A stretch of DNA of 64,000 nucleotides, taken from an uncultured Eubacteriales bacterium. GTDB lineage: Bacteria > Bacillota > Clostridia > Oscillospirales > Oscillospiraceae. The notes beneath the pieces are model-generated. The model made no database searches. It saw only the letters and a list, made by a program, of their open reading frames with translations, and was not told where the DNA came from. The position numbers and the translations under genes were made by a program. The number at the start of each line of letters is the position of its first letter. The first letter of the stretch is position 1. Positions 1-7,902 of this stretch are shown here, in pieces. Location of the stretch: contig URLO01000006.1 in the NCBI GenBank assembly GCA_900548625.1, forward strand, positions 12,929-76,928, written 5' to 3'.

Positions 1-1
1 C

Positions 2-445
2 ATGTCAGACGAGGAAGTTCTGAATCTGCTGGCGGACAGCAAAATTTCCGAAAGTCCTGCCACGGAAAAATATACGCTCGGGCAGCGCGCGGCGGACGCG
101 ATCGCGAAATTCGCGGGCAGCTGGGCGTTCATTTTCGCGTTCACGGGCGTGCTGGTTCTCTGGATGGTCGTCAACACGATTTTAGCGGCGAAGGCCTTTG
201 ACCCGTATCCGTTTATTCTTCTCAATCTGGTCTTATCCTGCGTCGCTGCCATTCAGGCGCCGCTCATCATGATGAGCCAGAACCGGCAGGAGGAAAAGGA
301 CCGCCGCCGCGCGGAGAACGATTATAAGGTCAACCTCAAAACCGAAATTATGATCGAAGACCTTTACGACAAGGTCAACGCGATCCTTGCCAAGCAGTCT
401 GCATTGGAGAAAAAATTGCAGGAGCAGGAAAAGTCCAAATCGTAA
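2..445 (+). CDS. DUF1003 family membrane protein (possibly 5'-truncated by the window edge)
   Basis: The 147-residue product has two hydrophobic segments (about residues 39-60 and 70-93) joined by a short polar loop containing FDPYPF, followed by a charged C-terminal helix rich in Glu, Lys and Gln that looks like a coiled coil. The FDPYPFILLN and QAPLIMMSQNRQ segments are typical of the DUF1003 family of cytoplasmic-membrane proteins, whose function is unknown. Family members usually carry a longer N-terminal region, and the first ATG is the second base of the window, so the true start may lie upstream. A strong hairpin terminator follows the stop codon. Confidence 0.75.
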   Translation: MSDEEVLNLLADSKISESPATEKYTLGQRAADAIAKFAGSWAFIFAFTGVLVLWMVVNTILAAKAFDPYPFILLNLVLSCVAAIQAPLIMMSQNRQEEKDRRRAENDYKVNLKTEIMIEDLYDKVNAILAKQSALEKKLQEQEKSKS

Positions 446-453
446 ACAGAAAG

Positions 454-491
454 CCCGGTGTACCGCCCAAACGGATGGTACGCCGGGTTTT
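454..491 (+). terminator. Intrinsic terminator after the DUF1003 gene
   Basis: An 11-bp stem with one G.T pair (left arm CCCGGTGTACC, right arm GGTACGCCGGG) is followed by TTTT. It lies 9 bases after the stop codon. Confidence 0.8.
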
Positions 492-571
492 CATTGGATC
501 CCCGTCAGCTGATCGGGGAATTGAGCCGCGGCAGCGCATGAAAATTGCGGAACAAGAGCTGAAATTTTGTG

Positions 572-620
572 TTGACAAATGTTATCACCCTGTGATATTC
601 TCGAAATATAACATGTGTTA
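572..620 (+). promoter_or_regulatory. Promoter and candidate BlaI operators of blaI-blaR1
   Basis: A consensus -35 TTGACA (572-577) is followed about 16 bases later by a -10-like GATATT (594-599). Two perfect inverted repeats overlap or follow it: TATCAC-CCT-GTGATA at 583-597, between the -35 and -10, and TAACA-TG-TGTTA at 609-620, just before the ribosome-binding site. BlaI/MecI repressors bind palindromes containing ACA...TGT, so the second repeat is the better BlaI candidate. Assignment to BlaI is inference. Confidence 0.55.
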
Positions 621-645
621 ATATTTGAAGAGGAGGCGAGATACG

Positions 646-1017
646 ATGGAACACAACAGACTGTCCGACGGAGAATGGAAGCTGATGAAGGCGCTCTGGG
701 CACGGTCGGGACAGACATTGGCGGAGCTGGTGACTGCCTTGGACGCGGACACCGGGTGGAGCCGGGCGACGATCTTTATGATGCTCAAGCGTTTGATCGC
801 CAAGGGCGCGGTCACGATGGACAGCAGCGGAAAATTTCAGAAATACAGCGCGGCGATCACGTATTCGGATGTCGAGCCGGAGGAAACAGAGTCGTTCCTA
901 TCCAAGGTCTACGGCGGCAGTGTGGGCATGATGGTGTCTAGTCTGGTTGGGCGCGGCGCGCTGTCCGAACAGGAGATTCAGGAGTTAAAAGCCATTCTGG
1001 ACGCAGCGGAAAAATAG
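646..1017 (+). CDS. blaI: BlaI/MecI/CopY family transcriptional repressor
   Basis: The protein (123 residues from this start) is a winged-helix repressor. The N-terminal LSDGEWKLMKALW and WSRATIFMMLKRLIAKG segments match the DNA-recognition fold of BlaI/MecI, and the C-terminal half, ending in QEIQELKAILD, is the dimerisation and cleavage region of the family. In this family the repressor is inactivated by proteolysis set off by its partner BlaR1/MecR1, which is encoded 11 bases downstream. The ATG at 646 is chosen because AGGAGG lies at 631-636; a TTG at 625 in the same frame lacks such a site. No beta-lactamase or penicillin-binding protein gene is adjacent, so its target may be only its own operon or genes elsewhere. 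Confidence 0.88.
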   Translation: MEHNRLSDGEWKLMKALWARSGQTLAELVTALDADTGWSRATIFMMLKRLIAKGAVTMDSSGKFQKYSAAITYSDVEPEETESFLSKVYGGSVGMMVSSLVGRGALSEQEIQELKAILDAAEK

Positions 1018-1028
1018 GAGGAATCCTC

Positions 1029-3458
1029 ATGCTGAAAGAAGTTTTGACCGTTTCCGCGCTGATAGCGGTTGTGCTTTTGGTGCGGGCGATATTCAAAAAC
1101 CGCGTGCCGAAGCGGATGATCTATGCGCTCTGGCTGGTCGTGCTTTTGAAGCTCTGTTTGCCGGGAACTTTGTTTTCTCTGCCAGTCCTTCCGGCGGAGG
1201 AAGTGGCTGCTCCGACGCAGAGCGCAGAGCAGTCCGTGCAGACTACGCCGGTAATCCAGCGGCCGGCACAAACCGTGATGCAGCCGCAAACACCCGCGCA
1301 GCAGCAGGTTTCCCCTGCACAGGAAATTGCAAAACCGGCTGCAAAGCCGTTGACGACGGCACAGATTCTTCAAATTGCCTGGTTCGGCGGCAGCGCATTG
1401 CTCGGACTCTGGCTGTTCGGCGCGTGGGCGGTGTTTACGATTCGGCTGCACCGCGACCGGCGTTTTCTCGGCAAGCGCGGCGGAACGCGCATCTATGTTT
1501 CCGGCGCAGTCAAATCGCCGTGCCTTGCCGGTCTGATTCCGGCAGTCTACCTGACGGAAGACGTGCTGAGGAACGACACGACTGAGCTGATTGTGCGCCA
1601 CGAACTGACGCATTTGCATCATCTGGACTTCCTCTGGTCACTCTGCCGAACAATCGCAGTGATCGTCTACTGGTGGAATCCGTTCATCTGGCTTGCTGCG
1701 ATTTGCTCTAAGCGCGACGCGGAGCTGGCGTGTGATGAGGCAGTCGCCGCCAAGCTTCCGGAGAGCAAGCGCCTTGCCTATGCCCGCGCGATTCTGGCGC
1801 AAGCGCCGCGCAAGGCGTCAGCCCTGAGCCTTGCCGGGCCTCCGGTCAAAGAACGCATTCTGTTCCTGACGAAAAAGCAGCGCACCAGCGTATTGTGTGT
1901 GGTTCTGGCTTTGCTGCTCGTCGTGTCCGCGACTGGCTGCTCGTTTGCAGAGCTGAGGCGCCGGGAAGCAGAACAGGCTGCACCCGCCGAGGAAGAAACG
2001 CAGCCGAAAACGGAGCCGCAAGCCGAAGCAGCGCCGGAACCAACTGCGGAAATAACGCAGCCGGAGCGCACATCGCTGGAGGAGAGCCTTCCGATTGACG
2101 AAGCCGCGCGGGCGGAGTGGTTCGACTTTGCGGACCGGTGGCGTTTGGACTATCTGCCGGTCTTTTCGCGCGGCGCGGCGCCTGCATCGACATCGGAATA
2201 TCTGATGTGGGTTTTCGCTCGGAATATGGATGCGTTCAAAGCGCAGGGCTATATGACAAAATCGGACGTGGAAACGGAGATCCGGGCGCATTTCGAGGTT
2301 GAAAACCTGACGCACGAAGGGCTTACACGGACGTGGGATTATGACGGCGAAACGTACACGGCTGTTCCGGGCGGCGTAAAGGATCGGCCGCTCGCGCGGC
2401 TCGACAGCGTCATCCGGGTAAATCTCGGCGAAGAGCCGCAGTACTGTGTGCAATACTGCCTGATGGGAAACGGAAATCTGCTTGATGACGTGGAATGGAG
2501 CCGCTGCCGCGATGAAATTGTAAGCGGCGAGGCGCCGGATTTGTCGGAGCTTCGGGAGTTTACGCTCGTCTTTACCATGCAGGACGGCGAGCCGGTTTTT
2601 CTGAGCCATACGGAGCGTTCGAGCATTGATCTAGAATATGACGACATAAAAACCTGGAGCTGGGCGCCGTATGAAACGCTCTATCGGACGGATGGCGTCC
2701 GCATGGGGCTGGTGCGGGAGGCCGATGGGACGCGGCGCATCGGTGAAGTCCCAGACACAAAGGTCTGGATCCGGCTGAAGGACGGCACGCTTCTTTCTGA
2801 TGAGCCGTTTGACGCCTGCATCGACTATATGGGCGAGCCGGAGGGAGAGGTCTACTGCATCCGAAACGGCACCGGCTACCGCTATACCGTCAGCGCCGGT
2901 GACGGAAGCTTCCGGCTGAGCGAGGTGGACGAACCGAAGACCTTGGCAGAAGATTATTTCGGCTATCGCCTGCGCGTTACCCGCTGGGACAGCCGCGAAC
3001 CATGCTATGGCATCGTGACCGCAGACGGAACCGAGGTGATCGCACCGGTCTATGAGCGCGTGGAGATCCCATTCCCGGATCGCTTCCTGCTCTACGAAGG
3101 CGGCGCGTCGCAGGGGCCTGTCATGGGCCGGTGCAGGTTGACAGACGAGACCGGCAACATGCTTTGTGCGCGCTTCCACTGGATCGACTACAGCGTATTT
3201 GACGACGGGTACATCGGGATCGCGGTATGCTATGGCGAACGCGCGGCGTATCCGTGCTATGACGAGGACGGCCAGCCGATGCCGGAGGGCTATTGGCTCG
3301 TGGACCGGGACGGAAAGCTTTGCAGCGAGCGCTTCGTGAAGCTCTCCTTCGGTGATGGCGAGGAGACGCACGCGATTTCAGAAGACGATGTCCTGCGCGC
3401 GCAGCGTGAAGATGGCACGGAGGTGCTGCTGCCGGTTGCGGAGCTGCTGCTCTCATAG
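1029..3458 (+). CDS. BlaR1-type M56 membrane zinc protease with a WG-repeat-like extracellular domain
   Basis: The 809-residue product starts with membrane helices and contains the M56 zinc motif HELTH (His191-Glu192...His195) followed by the family's WWNPFIW and DAELACDEAVA segments. A hydrophobic helix at about 285-305 (VLCVVLALLLVV) leads into about 500 residues predicted to be outside the cell. In classical BlaR1 this part is a penicillin-binding sensor; here no SxxK/KTG penicillin-binding motifs are evident. The C-terminus instead carries repeats such as YGIVTADGTEVIAPVYERV that resemble WG beta-repeats. The family role is to sense a ligand and trigger cleavage of the partner BlaI. The ligand cannot be told from the sequence. 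AGGAGG precedes the ATG. Confidence 0.85.
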   Translation: MLKEVLTVSALIAVVLLVRAIFKNRVPKRMIYALWLVVLLKLCLPGTLFSLPVLPAEEVAAPTQSAEQSVQTTPVIQRPAQTVMQPQTPAQQQVSPAQEIAKPAAKPLTTAQILQIAWFGGSALLGLWLFGAWAVFTIRLHRDRRFLGKRGGTRIYVSGAVKSPCLAGLIPAVYLTEDVLRNDTTELIVRHELTHLHHLDFLWSLCRTIAVIVYWWNPFIWLAAICSKRDAELACDEAVAAKLPESKRLAYARAILAQAPRKASALSLAGPPVKERILFLTKKQRTSVLCVVLALLLVVSATGCSFAELRRREAEQAAPAEEETQPKTEPQAEAAPEPTAEITQPERTSLEESLPIDEAARAEWFDFADRWRLDYLPVFSRGAAPASTSEYLMWVFARNMDAFKAQGYMTKSDVETEIRAHFEVENLTHEGLTRTWDYDGETYTAVPGGVKDRPLARLDSVIRVNLGEEPQYCVQYCLMGNGNLLDDVEWSRCRDEIVSGEAPDLSELREFTLVFTMQDGEPVFLSHTERSSIDLEYDDIKTWSWAPYETLYRTDGVRMGLVREADGTRRIGEVPDTKVWIRLKDGTLLSDEPFDACIDYMGEPEGEVYCIRNGTGYRYTVSAGDGSFRLSEVDEPKTLAEDYFGYRLRVTRWDSREPCYGIVTADGTEVIAPVYERVEIPFPDRFLLYEGGASQGPVMGRCRLTDETGNMLCARFHWIDYSVFDDGYIGIAVCYGERAAYPCYDEDGQPMPEGYWLVDRDGKLCSERFVKLSFGDGEETHAISEDDVLRAQREDGTEVLLPVAELLLS

Positions 3459-3617
3459 GCTGCGGCCGGCATCTGACACAGAAAGCACATCGTATCCTTT
3501 CATAAAATTCCAAACAGCCGATATTACAGCGCAGAAGAACATGACTTCTGGCAGATGATCGTCAGCCTGATCCTGTCTGGATATCGGGTTCAGTAAAACA
3601 CGGACCTTACAAAAAGC

Positions 3618-3653
3618 AGCCTGCAAGCGATTCTGGCTTGCGGGCTGTTTTTT
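3618..3653. terminator. Bidirectional intrinsic terminator between blaR1 and the eutH-like gene
   Basis: The stem AGCCTGCAAGC / GCTTGCGGGCT has a 7-base loop. It is followed by six T on the + strand and by CTTTTT-type bases on the minus strand, and it lies between two convergent genes. Confidence 0.8.
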
Positions 3654-3700
3654 GCAGCATCACAGCCGCCGCTGGCGCAGCGCCTCCCGATGCGTTTTCG

Positions 3701-4786
3701 TTATTTAGCGGAGACGGGCTTCTTTTTGGTGGCAAGCACCGCAATGGCAGCCGCCGCAATGCCGCCGACGGCCTTGGCCGCCAGCACCGCGCCGAGCATC
3801 TCGGGGGCATTCGCGGTGACAAAGCCGAGGTGTGCCGCGAGAAGCGACGTTGCACAGACACTGAATGCGACGTTTACGACCTGCCCGCGCTCGTCCATAT
3901 CCTTCATGGAGGTCAGGACCGGGATCGCGTTGACCAGACTGATCAGCAGACCGGCCATGCTGACGTGATTCATGCCGAGCTTTCCGCCCAGAGCGCCAAA
4001 CGGCTTTCGCAGCGCGCGCTGAAGAAGCTCCGTCAGCGGCAGACTGCCAATCAGCACAACGCCGATCGTGCCGACTGTTGTCATGGCGTCCTCGACCGGT
4101 GCGAGATCGGGAATGATCTCCCATCCGGTCAGATAAGTGACCGTTCCCAGAACCAGTCCGATGACGCTGACGATGCTGATGAAATTGGCAAATACCTTGA
4201 AGGCCAGCGCCATTTTCTCCGGGATCTTCCAAAGCCCAAGCCCCAGAAGGACTGCGATCAGAAAGACGGGCATGGACTGCCAGAGGGTCTGCGTGACAGT
4301 AAGCCCCGTCAGCAGGCCGCCGACGATCAGGCCGGCGGGCATTCCGACGAGCCCGAACATCACACCGCGGCTAAAGGCCTTGCGGCAGGCCGGGTCGACC
4401 ACAGCCATGCCGAGCGGGATCAGGAACACGACCGTGCAGCCGAAGGTGGAGGCGACAACAAGGCCGGAATAAAGCCCGATGGCCGCGTTGTCCGCCAGCT
4501 CCATCGCCAGAGCATAGCCGCCCATGTCCACAGCCAGAATGTTGGCGGACATGGCGGGGTCTATGGAGACTGCACGGAAAAGAGGCGCCAGCAGCATCCG
4601 GCAGCCTGCGCCGATGACCGGCGCCAGACAGAGAATGCCCGCGATGCAAAGCGCCGTCGGGCCCATATAATTCAGACCGTCCTTGAACTTGCTTCCCAGC
4701 CTCAGCTTGTTGCCGAGGATCTGATCGAGTCCGCCGACGACCGCTCCGGCGGCGATCAGAATCATCAGGACCTGATTGATGCTCAT
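3701..4786 (-). CDS. EutH-like ethanolamine-permease family transporter
   Basis: A 361-residue polytopic membrane protein with about ten hydrophobic segments. The segment DMGGYALAMELADNAAIGLYSGLVVAS closely resembles the DMGGFFLAKELA region of E. coli EutH, and the order of ALCIAGILCLAPVIG, PIPLG-type loops, LTGWEIIPDLAP and MDERGQVVNVAFSVCATSLLAAHLGF follows that family throughout. EutH moves ethanolamine across the membrane. No other eut gene (eutBC, shell proteins) is present, and the gene is divergent from an rpiR-iadA operon, so the substrate here may be another small amine or amide. The ATG at 4786 is chosen because AGAGAGG lies upstream; an extension to 4870 lacks a site. Family call is firm, substrate unknown. 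Confidence 0.82.
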   Translation of the reverse strand: MSINQVLMILIAAGAVVGGLDQILGNKLRLGSKFKDGLNYMGPTALCIAGILCLAPVIGAGCRMLLAPLFRAVSIDPAMSANILAVDMGGYALAMELADNAAIGLYSGLVVASTFGCTVVFLIPLGMAVVDPACRKAFSRGVMFGLVGMPAGLIVGGLLTGLTVTQTLWQSMPVFLIAVLLGLGLWKIPEKMALAFKVFANFISIVSVIGLVLGTVTYLTGWEIIPDLAPVEDAMTTVGTIGVVLIGSLPLTELLQRALRKPFGALGGKLGMNHVSMAGLLISLVNAIPVLTSMKDMDERGQVVNVAFSVCATSLLAAHLGFVTANAPEMLGAVLAAKAVGGIAAAAIAVLATKKKPVSAK

Positions 4787-4941
4787 AGTTGAAACCTCTC
4801 TGCATGTGTGACTTGCGCATGGTGCCAGAAAGCGCCGCGCATTTGAAATCATTATAGCGGAAAGGCGCACGTAAAGCTACTGCTTTTCTCGGCAGCGAGC
4901 CGAACGGAGAAAAGGATTTTTCACAATAATCAAAAAAAGTA

Positions 4942-4971
4942 TTGACAAGAGCATGCACTATCTGCTATTGT
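4942..4971 (+). promoter_or_regulatory. Promoter of the rpiR-iadA operon
   Basis: TTGACA at 4942-4947 and TATTGT at 4966-4971 are separated by 18 bases, with TG just before the -10. The pair lies between the divergent eutH-like gene and rpiR. Confidence 0.6.
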
Positions 4972-5053
4972 CTCAATATAGAAGTATAGTAAATGCTTTA
5001 ATAACTTGCTTACCGGAGACGGCGGGAATGACGGGGCCGAAAGGGGAAAACAC

Positions 5054-5947
5054 ATGAGCATCATGGAAACGATCCGCGCCAGATACCTCAGTCTCAGCTC
5101 CGTGCAGAAACGGATCGCCGACTATTGTCTGGAGCATCCGGACGAGGCCAGCTATCAGACGCTGCGCGAGTTTTCACAGACAACACACACGACCGATGCG
5201 ACCGTTCTGAAGTTCTGCGGCAATATGGGCTGCGAGGGCTTTCTGGCGTTCCGCCGTCAGCTTCAGGAGTATGTGCGCCTGCGTCTGAGCCCGAATGAGA
5301 AGATACGCATGTCGCTCACGCGCTCGGTCGATGCGCACGACACCTGCCGCAAGATCATCGATGGCGAAAAGCGCGGGCTGGAGATGACGTTCCGATATCT
5401 GGACATGGAGAACTTCGGGCAGATCATCTGCCGGCTGAACCATGCGCGGCGTGTTTTTATCGCCGGTCACCGGCTCACACGCATCGTGGCGGACTACTTT
5501 CTCTATCAGCTCAAGCGCATCGGCCGCGAGGCGTATCTGGTCGATTTGGCGGACAGAAAGCAGCCGCGTGATGCGCTCCTGCACGCCACAAAAGAGGATG
5601 TGTTCGTCCTCATCAGCATCCCCGTCTATGCGGATGTGACCATCCGGATGGCGCAGTATTTGCAGGAGGCGGGAATCTGCGGCATTTGCATCACCGACAA
5701 TCTGACCTCTCCGGTGGCGCAGGCATGTGAACTGTCGCTGACCTGCAACACGGAGCACGAGGTTTTTTTCAACTCCATCACCCCGCTGATCGCGCTGATC
5801 GAGCTGCTGTCCGCCGGGCTTCTGCTCGGCGACCGCGAGGGCTTCACCGCCTCGCAGGAGCGCCTCGAACAGATCGAGCAGACGCTCGGCATTCCGCAGA
5901 GCGATCGTCAAATTGTCCGCACTGAGCTTGAACGTGAGGCTTTATAA
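5054..5947 (+). CDS. MurR/RpiR family transcriptional regulator
   Basis: The 297-residue protein has an N-terminal helix-turn-helix of the RpiR type (LSSVQKRIADYCLEHPDEASYQTLREFSQ, then TTDATVLKFCGNMGCEGFLAFRRQLQ) and a C-terminal SIS sugar-isomerase-like ligand domain starting at about residue 125 (RRVFIAGHRLTRIVADYF). Regulators of this family usually bind a phosphorylated or small ligand through the SIS domain and control the neighbouring catabolic genes. The ATG at 5054 follows AAGGGGAAA; an upstream TTG at 5006 is less likely. It lies 22 bases before iadA and is divergent from the eutH-like permease, so it is the probable regulator of both. Confidence 0.85.
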   Translation: MSIMETIRARYLSLSSVQKRIADYCLEHPDEASYQTLREFSQTTHTTDATVLKFCGNMGCEGFLAFRRQLQEYVRLRLSPNEKIRMSLTRSVDAHDTCRKIIDGEKRGLEMTFRYLDMENFGQIICRLNHARRVFIAGHRLTRIVADYFLYQLKRIGREAYLVDLADRKQPRDALLHATKEDVFVLISIPVYADVTIRMAQYLQEAGICGICITDNLTSPVAQACELSLTCNTEHEVFFNSITPLIALIELLSAGLLLGDREGFTASQERLEQIEQTLGIPQSDRQIVRTELEREAL

Positions 5948-5969
5948 AGGAACACAGGAGGCGTTTTCC

Positions 5970-7091
5970 ATGATTCTGATCAAAAATGCACGCGTTTTTT
6001 CGCCGAAGGCACTCGGAAAAAAGGATGTTCTGATCGCCTTTGACAAGATCCTTGGGATTGCGGACTGCATCGAGCCGTGGCGCGACGATCTGACTGTGAT
6101 CGACGCGGCGGGCAAGATGCTCGTTCCCGGCTTCATTGACCAGCATGTTCATATCGTCGGCGGCGGCGGTGAGGGCGGCTTCAACACCCGGACGCCGGAA
6201 TTCCAGCTTTCCAAGGCGGTTACCTCCGGCGTGACAACGCTTGTCGGTCTGCTTGGTACCGACGGCTACACCAAGAGTCCCGAGCTGCTGCTGGCAAAGA
6301 CCAAAGCGCTCAACACGGAGGGCATCACGGCCTACTGCCTGACAAATTCCTATGCATATCCGCCAAGAACCATCACCGGTTCCGTGGCAAACGACATTCT
6401 TTACATCTCCGAGATCATCGGCTGCAAGCTTGCCATTGCGGACCACAGAGCCAGCCACCCCACCCGCGAGGAGCTGATCCGTCTGGTTTCCGACATCCGC
6501 ATGGCGGCGCTCGTCTCCGGAAAGGTCGGCGAGCTGCATCTGCACGTCGGCGCTGCACCTGAGGGCATCGAGCCGATTATGGACATCGTCCGCACGACGG
6601 ACATTCCCATCTCCCATTTCCGCCCGACGCACCTCGGCCGCCGTCCGGAGCAGGTGGTGCAGTTCACACACATGGGCGGCTATGCCGACATCACGGCAAG
6701 CTCCAGCGTGTCGTCGTTCTTCCCGGGCCTGATGGAAACGGCGGTTCCCGAGCTTTTGACCATCAGCTCCGACTCCAACGGCAGCATGCCGAAGTGGGAC
6801 GAAAAGCACGAGCACATCGTCGGTATGGGCGTCGGCGACATGGGAGATCTCTATCGCGTGATTTTTGAAATGGTGACGCAGCAGGGCGTCGCGCTGGAAA
6901 AGGCGCTGCCTTTCATCACCTCGAACGTCGCCCGCGCACTGGAGCTCTATCCGCGCAAGGGCTGCATCGCCGAGGGCAGCGACGCGGATCTGGTCCTTCT
7001 GGACGAGGGCTATCAGATCGACGGTATGCTGGCAAAGGGCCGCATCATGATGCAGGACAAGCAGGTGCTCGTCAAGGGCACGTTTGAATAA
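5970..7091 (+). CDS. iadA: Isoaspartyl dipeptidase-like M38 amidohydrolase
   Basis: A 373-residue amidohydrolase. PGFIDQHVHIVGGGGEGG carries the HxH metal site and glycine loop typical of beta-aspartyl dipeptidase. Later come GELHLHVGA and ISHFRPTH (metal histidines) and ISSDSNGS (catalytic Asp). The family uses a two-zinc centre to cleave beta-aspartyl dipeptides arising from damaged protein. The C-terminal CIAEGSDADLVLLDEG is the usual return to the small beta domain. The ATG at 5970 has AGGAGG eight bases upstream; an in-frame start at 5913 would overlap rpiR. Its place beside a creatininase-family and an M42 peptidase gene suggests one substrate chain. Real specificity could be another N-acyl amino acid. 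Confidence 0.83.
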   Translation: MILIKNARVFSPKALGKKDVLIAFDKILGIADCIEPWRDDLTVIDAAGKMLVPGFIDQHVHIVGGGGEGGFNTRTPEFQLSKAVTSGVTTLVGLLGTDGYTKSPELLLAKTKALNTEGITAYCLTNSYAYPPRTITGSVANDILYISEIIGCKLAIADHRASHPTREELIRLVSDIRMAALVSGKVGELHLHVGAAPEGIEPIMDIVRTTDIPISHFRPTHLGRRPEQVVQFTHMGGYADITASSSVSSFFPGLMETAVPELLTISSDSNGSMPKWDEKHEHIVGMGVGDMGDLYRVIFEMVTQQGVALEKALPFITSNVARALELYPRKGCIAEGSDADLVLLDEGYQIDGMLAKGRIMMQDKQVLVKGTFE

Positions 7092-7129
7092 GCCCGCGCA
7101 GCCAACAAAACGGAAAGGGAGAACGCGTT

Positions 7130-7891
7130 ATGAGACTTGCAAATCTGACATGGCCGAAGGTACAGGAGTATTTTGAAAAGAACGACATGGTGCTCGTCTC
7201 CATCGGCAGCATCGAGTGCCATGGCCGGCACATGCCGCTCGGGACAGACACGCTGATCCCGGAGCATCTGCTGGAGAAGATCGAGCAGAAAAGCGACGTC
7301 CTGATCGCCCCGACCATTCCCTATGGCGCGTGTCAGAGTCTGGCTCCGTATCCCGGAACGATCGACATTGACAGCGAGGTGCTCTATCAGTTCTGCCGTC
7401 AGGTATTCCTGAGCCTCTACCGTCACGGCGCAAGAAAGTTCGTGTTCCTGAACGGTCACGGCGGGAACGTCAAGACGATCGAGCGGCTGGGACTGGAATT
7501 TGAGGAAAAAGGCTGTCTGGTCGCGATGCTCAACTGGTGGCTGATGGCGTGGGATATGAATCCTGCGTGGAAGGGCGGCCACGGCGGCGGCGAGGAAACG
7601 GCGGCCATTCTCGGCATTGACCCGTCTCTGGTCGATCGGAGCGAGATCGGCGGCGCGCTTCAGTTCAAGGATCTCAGCGAGAACCTGAAAACGACCGGCT
7701 TCCGTTCCGTTGAGTACAAGGGCGTCTCGGTCGATATCCTCCGCAGCACCCCGCATGTCACCGACAGCGGCTGGATCGGCCCCGATCATCCCAGCACCGC
7801 TACCGAGGAATGGGGCAGGGAAATGCTCGAGACCACGGCAAACTACATTGCCGATTTCATGGAGGAATTCAAGAAGGTCACGCTTTCGTAA
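7130..7891 (+). CDS. Creatininase family amidohydrolase
   Basis: The 253-residue protein shows the creatininase-family metal motifs in order: GSIECHGRHMPLGTDT (Glu, His and Asp ligands), NGHGGNVKT, and GHGGGEETA. Enzymes of this fold open cyclic amides or cleave C-N bonds (creatinine, formamide pyrimidine intermediates, peptide precursors in the MftE branch). It lies 38 bases after iadA and 11 bases before the M42 gene, so it is probably in the same transcript. Creatinine itself is not implied; the locus lacks creatinase or hydantoin genes. Confidence 0.83.
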   Translation: MRLANLTWPKVQEYFEKNDMVLVSIGSIECHGRHMPLGTDTLIPEHLLEKIEQKSDVLIAPTIPYGACQSLAPYPGTIDIDSEVLYQFCRQVFLSLYRHGARKFVFLNGHGGNVKTIERLGLEFEEKGCLVAMLNWWLMAWDMNPAWKGGHGGGEETAAILGIDPSLVDRSEIGGALQFKDLSENLKTTGFRSVEYKGVSVDILRSTPHVTDSGWIGPDHPSTATEEWGREMLETTANYIADFMEEFKKVTLS

Positions 7892-7902
7892 GGAGGGTCA
7901 CG

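Noticed and set aside
3701..4786. An ethanolamine-utilisation operon
   Set aside because: No eutBC, eutA, aldehyde dehydrogenase or shell-protein genes accompany the EutH-like permease.
3638..4792. A + strand frame of 384 codons opposite the eutH-like gene
   Set aside because: Its composition is that of an antisense frame, and the minus-strand protein matches the EutH family over its full length.
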